The notes beneath the pieces were generated by a model that was not told the origin of the DNA, searched no databases, and saw only the letters and a program-made list of their open reading frames with translations. DNA of 19,988 nucleotides from Tissierellales bacterium (GTDB lineage: Bacteria; Bacillota; Clostridia; Tissierellales; JASKZW01), in the NCBI GenBank assembly GCA_030152145.1, contig JASLIL010000028.1, positions 1-19,988 of the forward strand, written 5' to 3'. Both the position numbers and the translations under genes were made by a program. Shown here piece after piece: positions 6,208 through 13,327 of the stretch (within the stretch, counting starts at the first letter, position 1; each line of letters opens with the position of its first letter).

Positions 6208-6909
6208 TTAAACTGTTAACTTTCCTTTTTCATATAACTTCTTACAAATAAATATTGATCCAAATATTGTAGTTAGTGATACTACATATGATGGTCCATC
6301 TCCCAGGAAGTTGAAAACCCCCAGTCTTAATAAGAACGTCATAACTACAGATATAACTATGGTTATAGCACCAATTTTTGGAGTTTCAAAACTTAACTGT
6401 GCAAAGACAGCTCCAAATATAGCTGGTACTAAAAAATTCAATGCATCATTTATAGATTGCGGTAATAATCCAAACAACCTATCTCCTAAAATGACACCTA
6501 GTGTTAGCATAGCTGTATTAACAACTATTGATGATGCAATACCTAGAGTTGATATTATGGTAGCTTCTTCTGTTCCAGCCTCTACTCCTGCTGCCTTAAG
6601 TGCACTTGTAGCACAAGGTAGTCTAAGATTAGATACATTACCTGTTAAGAATGCCATGTACGTACCTGCCAACCCTAATATAGGGAAAAAGGCAATTGGG
6701 TCAACAAAGTAGTAAGCAAAACTAGCTGAAAGTTGCATTACAGTAGCCTGTATAACCGCTGGTAGAGGAGCTTTTATTTTAAAAACCAACAATACTAATA
6801 TTGGTGGTAAGAATGATAATATTGCTCCTAATACGTTTGTACGACTACCCCATTTAACTATAAATGGAATATAGTCATTTTGGAAAGCATCTTTATTCTT
6901 ATCGTTCAT
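6208..6909 (-). CDS. Polytopic membrane protein, partner of the DUF5058-family protein
   Basis: This is a 233-residue integral membrane protein with about six or seven hydrophobic segments (roughly 26-45, 50-68, 73-90, 117-142, 157-172, 178-198 and 206-222). A conserved-looking polar loop GNVSNLRLPCATSA (90-103) sits between membrane segments, as substrate-binding re-entrant loops often do. The N-terminus is soluble and charged. There is no ATPase or binding protein nearby. The gene starts 16 bases after the DUF5058-type gene with its own AGGAGG site, and a strong terminator follows, so the two form a two-gene operon. From family context the pair is likely a two-subunit transporter, substrate unknown; the location next to a peptidase gene suggests peptides or amino acids. 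That last step is inference. Confidence 0.75.
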   Translation of the reverse strand: MNDKNKDAFQNDYIPFIVKWGSRTNVLGAILSFLPPILVLLVFKIKAPLPAVIQATVMQLSASFAYYFVDPIAFFPILGLAGTYMAFLTGNVSNLRLPCATSALKAAGVEAGTEEATIISTLGIASSIVVNTAMLTLGVILGDRLFGLLPQSINDALNFLVPAIFGAVFAQLSFETPKIGAITIVISVVMTFLLRLGVFNFLGDGPSYVVSLTTIFGSIFICKKLYEKGKLTV

Positions 6910-6925
6910 TTTAAAACCTCCTATT

Positions 6926-7645
6926 TTATTGAGTTACTAACATTGTGAGGAACATACTACCAAACATGGCTATAGTTAAACTCCACACATTAATCCAGTT
7001 TTTATCTAGCTTCTTGTTGATAGCCATTAATATGTACATTATGGCTGCACCAAATAAACATGATATAGCATAAGGGTTTAAGAAGTTTGTCAAGTCTTCA
7101 GCTACCAAGCTGTCAGATACTAGATAAGCAAAAGCACCTAAGGATGCTGCTGTAGATACTATAGCTAGAAGTTCTTCATTTCCGCCTGTAACCTTCTCTC
7201 TTATGTTGCTGATCTTATGAGTGAAAAGTCCAGTAAATAGCGGCCAACAAACAGCTCCTGTAGCACTAACCCATAGGGCAACAGCAAATACTTCCTTAGT
7301 AAATCCAGGCTCCCCTACTTTTGTACCCATGGCATCTGCTGCAAAACCTACACCCATAAGCTCATGGGACATAGATCCTATAAGCGTCAATCTCATCCAA
7401 GCCATTGGTGAACCGATGGTCTTCATAAGTGAAATAAGTCCAATTAAAATAACGAATGATGGTCCAATAGATGAAATAGCACTTGATTGCAGAGCTGCGT
7501 TCATTTGTTCTTTGCTAAGTCCAAGCTTCTCACCTGTAGAGCGTGATTTCTTTACAAATAATACAGATTGAACAACTACAACAGAGACGTTAAGTAGCAC
7601 AGCAAACCACATTATAGGATGATTTGCAATTTCTAAATAATCCAT
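6926..7645 (-). CDS. DUF5058-family membrane protein
   Basis: This is a 239-residue membrane protein with about six hydrophobic segments (roughly 10-31, 54-77, 83-100, 118-141, 158-180, 191-209 and 216-237). It opens YLEIANHPIMWF and contains SSAISSIGPSFVILIGLI and SPMAWMRLTLIGSMSHELMG, the pattern I associate with the DUF5058 family. R85 lies inside a hydrophobic stretch and may be functional. DUF5058 proteins have no proven function; in other Firmicutes they tend to be encoded beside a second membrane protein and a peptidase or amidohydrolase, a memory-based statement to verify. Here the partner is directly downstream and an M24 peptidase is divergent. The ATG follows AAGGAGG. Confidence 0.75.
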   Translation of the reverse strand: MDYLEIANHPIMWFAVLLNVSVVVVQSVLFVKKSRSTGEKLGLSKEQMNAALQSSAISSIGPSFVILIGLISLMKTIGSPMAWMRLTLIGSMSHELMGVGFAADAMGTKVGEPGFTKEVFAVALWVSATGAVCWPLFTGLFTHKISNIREKVTGGNEELLAIVSTAASLGAFAYLVSDSLVAEDLTNFLNPYAISCLFGAAIMYILMAINKKLDKNWINVWSLTIAMFGSMFLTMLVTQ

Positions 7646-7671
7646 AAAATACCTCCTTATTAAATTTTAGT

Positions 7672-7700
7672 ATATAATTTGTTAGTTTTATATCTATCAA
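7672..7700 (-). promoter_or_regulatory. Possible promoter of the DUF5058-type operon
   Basis: Read on the - strand, TTGATA (7700-7695), a 17-base spacer and a poor TTATAT (7677-7672) lie upstream of the gene. A TATACT at 7674-7669 is a better -10, but its spacer would be 20 bases. The promoter is only approximately located. Confidence 0.35.
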
Positions 7701-7879
7701 ATTATATCCCCATTTTAATATATAAGCATACATAAGTCAAATATTTCCAAGATTTGATTTTATGGTGGTGAAATAAATTCCGTTAATATCTTAAATAAAT
7801 GGGTATAGAACCACTTATAGCTTGGTTTAGATAAAAAATATTCACATAAATAAAATAACTCAATAAAGGAGTGATTAGT

Positions 7880-8962
7880 ATGGAAAAACTTAATAAGGCT
7901 TTAAAGCTTATAAAAGAAGAAGGTCTTTCAGGCCTACTTGTTACAAAAGAAGCAAATGTTAAATACTTAAGTAATTACAAGGATGAAGCAGCCTGCCTAC
8001 TTCTAACCAATAAGGGTAACTATTTTATTACAGATGGTAGGTTTATAGAACTGGCAGAAAAGCAGGCTAAGGGCCTAGACTTTAATTTTATAAACTGGCA
8101 AAAAGAGTCTAATAGTATGATCCAGGCTCTAGCAGATTTGGTCGCAAAGTTAGACTTAGACAAGTTAGGCTTTGAAAAACATTGGACAAGTTACGCTGAC
8201 TTTCAAGCAATGGAGACCTCTTTTAAGGGAAGCTCTGTAAAGTTAGTAGGAAAAGAAGGAATAGTTGAAGAATTAAGATATGTTAAAACTCCAGAAGAAA
8301 TTGAAAAAATAAGAAAGGCATCTGAAATAACAGACCATGCTTTTGAAGAAATACTTAAGTATATAGAGATTGGAATGACAGAAAACCAAGTTGCTGCCAA
8401 GCTTGAATATATAGTTAAAATGGCAGGAGCTGATGGTATGGGCTTTGACACTATCTTAATATCAGGCAGCAAAACCTCCCTCCCCCATGGTAAGCCTACT
8501 AATAAGCTTATAGAGGCTGGAGATTTTGTTACAATGGACTTTGGCGCCATGGTTGATGGATATACTTCCGATATGACAAGAACTATAGTTATGGGACAGG
8601 CCAGCCAAGAACAAATGGAGGTTTATAGGTTAGTAAAGGAAGCCCAGCAAAAAGGTATGGACTCTATAAAACCATTAGTTACTTCAGATCTACCAGACCA
8701 AGCTGTTAGGGAGGTTCTTAAGGATCGTATTCAGTACTACTACCCTGGCATAGGTCATGGAATAGGTCTTGATCTTCATGAAGCTCCCTTTATAAGTCAA
8801 AAAGGCGGTTATACAATAGAGGAAAACTGTATTATAACAGTAGAACCTGGACTTTATATTCCGGGTTGGGGCGGTGTTAGAATAGAAGACAGTATTCTAG
8901 TTACAAGAGAGGGATATGAAAGGTTAACTAAATCAAGTAAAGATTTGATTATAGTAAAATAA
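7880..8962 (+). CDS. Xaa-Pro aminopeptidase/dipeptidase (M24 family)
   Basis: This is a 360-residue M24B metallopeptidase that cuts the bond before proline at peptide N-termini. An N-terminal creatinase-like domain (1-130) precedes a pita-bread catalytic domain. The five metal ligands are D220 (TMDFG), D231 (SDMTRT), H293 (GIGHGIGLDLHE), E322 (VEPGLY) and E336 (VRIED); the catalytic-site H203 (LPHG) is also present. No signal peptide is seen, so it is cytoplasmic. The start is ATG 7880, 8 bases after AAAGGAG; a GTG at 7871 lies in the ribosome site and is excluded. It is divergent from the membrane gene pair, with 234 bases between. It could supply the intracellular step of peptide use if that pair imports peptides. 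Confidence 0.93.
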   Translation: MEKLNKALKLIKEEGLSGLLVTKEANVKYLSNYKDEAACLLLTNKGNYFITDGRFIELAEKQAKGLDFNFINWQKESNSMIQALADLVAKLDLDKLGFEKHWTSYADFQAMETSFKGSSVKLVGKEGIVEELRYVKTPEEIEKIRKASEITDHAFEEILKYIEIGMTENQVAAKLEYIVKMAGADGMGFDTILISGSKTSLPHGKPTNKLIEAGDFVTMDFGAMVDGYTSDMTRTIVMGQASQEQMEVYRLVKEAQQKGMDSIKPLVTSDLPDQAVREVLKDRIQYYYPGIGHGIGLDLHEAPFISQKGGYTIEENCIITVEPGLYIPGWGGVRIEDSILVTREGYERLTKSSKDLIIVK

Positions 8963-8964
8963 GC

Positions 8965-8992
8965 TTGATTATTTTCATAAACATGTTATAAT
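8965..8992 (+). promoter_or_regulatory. Extended -10 promoter of the MATE gene leader
   Basis: TTGATT (8965-8970), a 16-base spacer, and TGTTATAAT (8984-8992), a perfect extended -10. Transcription should start near 8999, only about 9 bases before the terminator hairpin at 9008. Confidence 0.7.
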
Positions 8993-9007
8993 AAATAATG
9001 TTATTTT

Positions 9008-9046
9008 AAAGCAGATGGGCGGCAAGACTACCCATTTGCTTTTTTT
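9008..9046 (+). terminator. Terminator, possibly an attenuator in the MATE leader
   Basis: AAAGCAGATGGG (9008-9019) pairs with 9031-9042 over 12 pairs with one G-U, an 11-base loop, and a T7 tract. It can end the peptidase transcript, but it also lies inside the transcript from the promoter at 8965-8992, before the MATE start. It would then block that transcript unless relieved. Confidence 0.8.
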
Positions 9047-9086
9047 ATTATTTTTTTATTATACATTATATATGGGAGGTAATTAG

Positions 9087-10439
9087 GTGACGGAAAAGAA
9101 ATTTAAAATGGATAAGGCATTTATTAAAATATTACTTATGTTGGTAATACCAATAACACTTCAAAATCTTATAAGTAATTCTTTAAATATGATTGATAAC
9201 CTTATGATAGGAGAATTAGGAGAAAATGCTATAGCAGCAGTTGGTTTGGTTAATCAATACTTTTTTATATTTATGTTAACCCTATCTGGAGTAAATGCAG
9301 GCACAAGTATTTTCATATCACAGTACTGGGGAACCAACGATAAAAATAGTATCTATAAGGTTATAGGTATAGGTTTGATCACAAGTATTATAACTTCTAT
9401 AATATTTACAATTTTTGGACTACTGATACCAGAAAAAATCATAGGTTTTTTCACAGACAATCAAACAGTTATATCTCTTGGGGTGGAATACTTAAAGGTA
9501 ATATCCCTCACCTTTATACTTACAGGGATAGGACTTAACTTTTCAACGGCATTAAGATGTGTTAATGAAGCTAACCCGCCAATGTTTGCTAGTTTAATAG
9601 GGGTATTTGTAAATGCCTTTTTAAACTGGGTTTTAATATTTGGTAATTTAGGAGCTCCTGTTTTAGGAGTAAAGGGAGCTGCCATAGCAACCGCTATAGC
9701 TAGATTAGTGGAGTTTTTGATAATAATGTTCTACATGAAAAAGCTTAGTAAAAATTTAAGCCTAGACTGGTCTAAGATCTTTAATATTAATAGACTTCTA
9801 GTATCAACCTTCTTTAAAACTTCAACAGCTGTTATTGTTAATGAAATACTTTGGGCTATAGGTAATACCCTATATTCCTATATATACGCTAAGGTTGGTA
9901 TAAAAGCTGTAGCAAGTATGCAGATAGCTACAACTGTAAACAATTTATTTATGGTTCTCTCTCTTGGTCTTGCCAATGCAGCAGCCATAATAGTAGGAAA
10001 TCAAATTGGTGCTGACAAGGAAGATAAGGCCATAGAATATGCTATGAAGCTAGGAGCACTAGCCCCTATAGTAGGAATTTTTATAGGTGGATTGCTTTGG
10101 TTGGCTTCACCTAATATTGTAGGTATATTCAACATAGATTCAGATACAGCCCTAACTACTATAAATGTAATTAAAATTATGGCTATATTTGCACCACTTA
10201 GATTCTTTAACCTTCTAATGATCGTAGGTGTCTTTAGGGGCGGAGGAGACACTCTTTATTCTATGCTAGTTCAGCTAGGTACTGTCTTCTGCTATGCCAT
10301 TCCTTTTGGATATGTAGCAGCAAAACTAAACTGGTCTTTAGAATATGTATTCCTTATAATAATTTCAGAAGAATTAATAAAAATACTATTTGAATTCTCA
10401 AGATTAAGGTCTAGAAAATGGATTAAAAAAGTAGCTTAA
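9087..10439 (+). CDS. MATE-family multidrug/Na+ antiporter
   Basis: This is a complete 450-residue membrane protein with about 12 hydrophobic segments in two similar halves, typical of MATE exporters that expel cationic drugs in exchange for Na+ or H+. Family hallmarks include the start LMLVIPITLQNLISNSLNMIDNLMIG, with AVGLVNQ following, and the second-half LSLGLANAAAIIVGNQIGA. The start is GTG 9087, 7 bases after GGGAGG (9074-9079). The gene has its own leader with a terminator-like hairpin and ends in a terminator whose stem overlaps the stop codon. It seems monocistronic. The substrate cannot be predicted. Confidence 0.92.
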   Translation: MTEKKFKMDKAFIKILLMLVIPITLQNLISNSLNMIDNLMIGELGENAIAAVGLVNQYFFIFMLTLSGVNAGTSIFISQYWGTNDKNSIYKVIGIGLITSIITSIIFTIFGLLIPEKIIGFFTDNQTVISLGVEYLKVISLTFILTGIGLNFSTALRCVNEANPPMFASLIGVFVNAFLNWVLIFGNLGAPVLGVKGAAIATAIARLVEFLIIMFYMKKLSKNLSLDWSKIFNINRLLVSTFFKTSTAVIVNEILWAIGNTLYSYIYAKVGIKAVASMQIATTVNNLFMVLSLGLANAAAIIVGNQIGADKEDKAIEYAMKLGALAPIVGIFIGGLLWLASPNIVGIFNIDSDTALTTINVIKIMAIFAPLRFFNLLMIVGVFRGGGDTLYSMLVQLGTVFCYAIPFGYVAAKLNWSLEYVFLIIISEELIKILFEFSRLRSRKWIKKVA

Positions 10440-10464
10440 ACCAGGTTTATAACCTGGTTTTTTT
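10438..10464 (+). terminator. Terminator of the MATE gene
   Basis: AAACCAGGTT (10438-10447) pairs with 10451-10460 across a 3-base loop, with T7 (10458-10464). The stem starts within the TAA stop codon. Confidence 0.9.
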
Positions 10465-10489
10465 ATGTGAAAATATAATCTTCTCCTCT

Positions 10490-10517
10490 TTGACTAAGAT
10501 TTAAACTCTAGTATACT
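10490..10517 (+). promoter_or_regulatory. Sigma-A promoter of the recombinase-lexA operon
   Basis: TTGACT (10490-10495), a 16-base spacer and TATACT (10512-10517), each 5 of 6. A second perfect extended -10, TGATATAAT, lies at 10535-10543 without a good -35, and may be a second start. Confidence 0.6.
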
Positions 10518-10529
10518 AAACTTATGTTC
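10518..10529 (+). promoter_or_regulatory. Candidate LexA operator
   Basis: AAACTTATGTTC fits the Gram-positive LexA box GAAC-N4-GTTC with one mismatch, and sits directly after the -10 of the operon that encodes lexA. LexA normally represses its own gene, which fits, but the match is imperfect. Confidence 0.35.
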
Positions 10530-10560
10530 TTTTATGATATAATAGTTTAAGGAGGTAAAT

Positions 10561-11508
10561 ATGAGAAATAAACATATAGAAAATTTCCTAACTTATTTAA
10601 CAGTTGTACAGGGTATGTCCCCTATGACTAAACGTGAGTATAAGTATGATTTAGAGCTTTTTTTTAGATTTTTAAAGGTCTATGAAGATGGCTTGGATTA
10701 TGATCAAATCGATAATGTGTCAATTAAAGACCTTGATATAAAAAATATATCCTTAGAAGATATGTATGCTTTTTTAGAATACTGCCAGGACTATAGGGGC
10801 AATGGCTCTCATGCAAAAGCCAGGAAAGTAGCAAGTCTAAAGGCTTTTTTTAGCTATTTACATAAAAAAAAGAAGCTTATAGATGAAAATCCTGCTGAAG
10901 AGCTAGAATCACCAAAGATAAATAAGAGGAATCCTATTTATCTAAATATAGAAGAGATTAAAATTCTCTATAGTGGCATAAAAGAAACTCACTACTATAG
11001 AGATAGGTGTATCCTTACTATATTTTTAAACTGTGGCGTCAGGGTATCTGAGTTAGCAGGAATCAATATTTCAGATATTAGGCAAAACAGTATTTCCATT
11101 ATAGGTAAGGGGAATAAAGAGAGATTAGTTTATATTAATAGCATAACTAGACAGTCAATAGATGACTATATTCAAAAGGAAAGGCCTAAAATCAAGAATG
11201 TAAAGCCAGAAGATAGGGATGCACTTTTCCTGTCTCAAAAAGGAAACAGATTGAGTACCAGGTCAATTCAGAATATAATAGATGTTATTAATAAAAATTC
11301 TGGCTTAAATAAGGAAAAGTTAAGCCCACACAAGCTAAGACACACAATGGCTACCCTGCTCTACCAAAATGGAGCAGACTTAATAAGTTTACAGCAACTA
11401 TTAGGACACACTAGTGTATCTACTACACAGATCTACACCCACGTAGAGTCTGAACAACTTAAAAGTGTTGTTGATAGTAATCCACTAAATGATATAGATA
11501 TTAATTAA
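10561..11508 (+). CDS. XerC/XerD-like tyrosine recombinase
   Basis: This 315-residue tyrosine recombinase has an N-terminal SAM-like DNA-binding domain (1-115) and a catalytic domain. The full catalytic set is present: R161 (CGVRVSEL), K183 (IIGKGNKER), H257 and R260 (SPHKLRHT), H283 (LLGHTS) and the nucleophile Y292 (YTHV). XerC/D proteins resolve chromosome dimers at dif during division; whether this one is the chromosomal XerC, XerD or a solo enzyme cannot be said. The ATG follows AAGGAGG. It is co-transcribed with lexA, whose ribosome site overlaps the end of this gene. Nothing nearby suggests a phage or integron. Confidence 0.9.
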   Translation: MRNKHIENFLTYLTVVQGMSPMTKREYKYDLELFFRFLKVYEDGLDYDQIDNVSIKDLDIKNISLEDMYAFLEYCQDYRGNGSHAKARKVASLKAFFSYLHKKKKLIDENPAEELESPKINKRNPIYLNIEEIKILYSGIKETHYYRDRCILTIFLNCGVRVSELAGINISDIRQNSISIIGKGNKERLVYINSITRQSIDDYIQKERPKIKNVKPEDRDALFLSQKGNRLSTRSIQNIIDVINKNSGLNKEKLSPHKLRHTMATLLYQNGADLISLQQLLGHTSVSTTQIYTHVESEQLKSVVDSNPLNDIDIN

Positions 11509-11523
11509 GAGGTGATAAATAGT

Positions 11524-12129
11524 ATGTATGAAGAATTAAATGAAAAGCAAATCAGCATCTTGAAGTTTATTGAATCATATATCAATAGCAATGGTTACCC
11601 ACCGTCAATAAGGGAGATTTGTGAGGGGACAAATCTTAAATCTACATCTACTGTCCACAAACACATGGGGGAATTAGAAAAATTTGGCTATATACGTAAA
11701 GATGCAACAAAACCAAGAGCTATAGAGCTTGTAGATAGTTCTATAGACCTAGACACTGAGTATAGGATCATTCCTTTAGTAGGTGAAATAACTGCAGGCA
11801 ATCCAGTTCTGGCCTATGAAAATATTCAAGAAAATTATAGGCTACCTATAGCCTTAGTATCTGACTCTGACTATATACTTAGAGTTAGGGGAGAAAGTAT
11901 GATAGAAGCTGGGATTTTAGATGGGGACTATATAATGGTTAAAAAACAAAGCACAGCTAAGAACGGGGATATAGTTGTGGCCCTGATAGACGATGAAGCT
12001 ACAGTGAAAAGATACTTTAAGGAAAAAGATCTAATTAGGCTTCAACCTGAAAATGCAGCCATGGATCCTATAATAACAGATAATGTTAAGATACTTGGTA
12101 TAGTCAAACATGTTCATAGGAAAATATAA
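11524..12129 (+). CDS. lexA: LexA, SOS-response repressor
   Basis: This is a complete 201-residue LexA. Its N-terminal winged helix contains GYPPSIREICEGTNLKSTST (helix-turn-helix). The autocleavage site is A91-G92 in EITAGNP, and the Ser-Lys catalytic pair is S125 (RGESM) and K162 (ATVKRY). It represses DNA-damage genes and is cleaved with RecA help. The start is ATG 11524; a GTG at 11512 overlaps the ribosome site AGAGGTGAT and is rejected. The gene is second in the recombinase operon, close behind its stop. A shared terminator hairpin follows. Confidence 0.95.
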   Translation: MYEELNEKQISILKFIESYINSNGYPPSIREICEGTNLKSTSTVHKHMGELEKFGYIRKDATKPRAIELVDSSIDLDTEYRIIPLVGEITAGNPVLAYENIQENYRLPIALVSDSDYILRVRGESMIEAGILDGDYIMVKKQSTAKNGDIVVALIDDEATVKRYFKEKDLIRLQPENAAMDPIITDNVKILGIVKHVHRKI

Positions 12130-12171
12130 AGAAAGTGGTTTACATAATCTAAATTTGTAAACCACTTTCTT
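12129..12171. terminator. Shared bidirectional terminator between lexA and mnmH
   Basis: A perfect 16-base-pair stem (AAGAAAGTGGTTTACA at 12129-12144, pairing with 12156-12171) has an 11-base loop. T-rich sequence follows on both strands. The loop holds the mnmH stop codon, so mnmH codes through one arm; lexA ends at the base of the other. Confidence 0.8.
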
Positions 12172-13201
12172 CTTTCTCTATTTCTAGCCATTCTATAAGG
12201 TCTGAAGCTGTTTCCTCTATGCTGCTGTTAAAGAATTCCTTATAGTATATATTGTTATTTTTTTCGTACATAGGATCATAGTAGTTAATCATTAGGTCCC
12301 TAGCTACAAATCTAAAGTTATTTGAATTTACATTGTCTATATATTCATCAACCTTGTCATTGCCCAGGAAATCTCTAAAATGCTCAAGTGATTCTATAAT
12401 ATCTTCGTTGTGGCCATTTATATATTCCGCCAAAATAATATCTAACCTATCCTCTATTGAAGTATTTATTTTAATAGCTGTACCCTCGTGTTTAAAGGCT
12501 TTAAAAAGAGCTTCTGGTATTATTATTTTACCAATTTTCCTACTCTCTCCTTCTATAAATATATAGTTGGTCTTCCTATTTCTAAGCTTATCAAATATTA
12601 TGGACTCGAATTTTTTCTGACTGTTCTGTTCCGCCAGGCCTACTCCTCCAAGCATTGAACCTCTGTGATTAGCAGCTCCTTCTAGATCTATTACATCCAT
12701 ACCTCTTTTTCTAAGCTCCTCTAGGATAAGAGTTTTCCCTGAACCTGTATTTCCATAAAGAGTTATAAAACTTAGATCCTTAAGCTCTTCCTCTAGGTGG
12801 TTTCTTACATAGGCCCTATAATCCTTGTAACCACCCTTTAATTTCCAAATATTTTTATGGCCTAAGCTCTGTAATAGGGCTACAATAGAGCTGCTTCTAT
12901 AACCACCTCTAGAGCAGAAAAAGATTAGGTTTTTATAGTCTTTTTTTAGGCTGGTAATTTCCTCATAAAATCTTGGAAGTTTTTTTGAAACTATTTCTAT
13001 ACCTAAAATCCTAGCTTCTTCTGTACTTACATTTTTATAGGTAGATCCTACGCTAATTCTCTCCTCATTGTCTAGTATCGGTATATTGATAGCATTTGGA
13101 ATGGTATCCTTCTCAAATTCCTTTGGACTTCTTACATCTATGAAGATAGAATTTGAAAGATCTTCATTTATAAGTTCTTGATACTCGATTTCTTTAAACA
13201 T
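12149..13201 (-). CDS. mnmH: tRNA 2-selenouridine synthase MnmH (SelU)
   Basis: MnmH replaces sulfur by selenium at 2-thiouridine in the wobble position of certain tRNAs, using selenophosphate. The 350-residue protein has an N-terminal rhodanese domain (1-130) with the catalytic C96 in FFCSRGGYRSSS. A P-loop domain follows, with GNTGSGKT at 150-157 and DLEGAANHRGS from 172. Length fits the family. Its presence implies that the organism has selenophosphate synthetase (SelD), not in this window. The gene has its own promoter and converges on lexA. The start ATG follows AAGGGA-type sequence. It sits downstream of miaA, another tRNA-modification gene. Confidence 0.93.
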   Translation of the reverse strand: MFKEIEYQELINEDLSNSIFIDVRSPKEFEKDTIPNAINIPILDNEERISVGSTYKNVSTEEARILGIEIVSKKLPRFYEEITSLKKDYKNLIFFCSRGGYRSSSIVALLQSLGHKNIWKLKGGYKDYRAYVRNHLEEELKDLSFITLYGNTGSGKTLILEELRKRGMDVIDLEGAANHRGSMLGGVGLAEQNSQKKFESIIFDKLRNRKTNYIFIEGESRKIGKIIIPEALFKAFKHEGTAIKINTSIEDRLDIILAEYINGHNEDIIESLEHFRDFLGNDKVDEYIDNVNSNNFRFVARDLMINYYDPMYEKNNNIYYKEFFNSSIEETASDLIEWLEIEKEESGLQI

Positions 13202-13234
13202 ATTTTCCCTTCTTTTCTAATTAAACTATTCATT

Positions 13235-13264
13235 ATTATAACACTTTATAGACCAAAACTCCAA
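13235..13264 (-). promoter_or_regulatory. Promoter of mnmH
   Basis: On the - strand, TTGGAG (13264-13259), an 18-base spacer and an extended -10 TGTTATAAT (13243-13235, TATAAT perfect). A 9-base direct repeat TATAGACCA occurs at 13247-13255 in the spacer and 13278-13286 just upstream of the -35, and a small inverted repeat lies at 13265-13281. Confidence 0.65.
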
Positions 13265-13294
13265 TATAGAGAAACTCTATAGACCATATATAGA

Positions 13295-13324
13295 AAATGC
13301 CTTGAGTAGAAACTAAAGGCATTT
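13295..13324 (-). terminator. Probable terminator after miaA
   Basis: A 9-base-pair stem (13324-13316 with 13303-13295, AAATGCCTT) with a 12-base loop begins 4 bases after the miaA stop. The T tract that follows is short, so read-through into mnmH is possible. Confidence 0.6.
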
Positions 13325-13327
13325 ATA

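Noticed and set aside
6311..6712. 133-codon + strand open frame opposite the membrane gene
   Set aside because: It is antisense to a clear membrane-protein gene, has no family resemblance and no ribosome site; it is a shadow frame.
10561..11508. Recombinase as a sign of a prophage or integrative element
   Set aside because: No phage genes, attachment-site repeats or tRNA target are nearby; it is in an operon with lexA, as expected for a housekeeping Xer-type gene.
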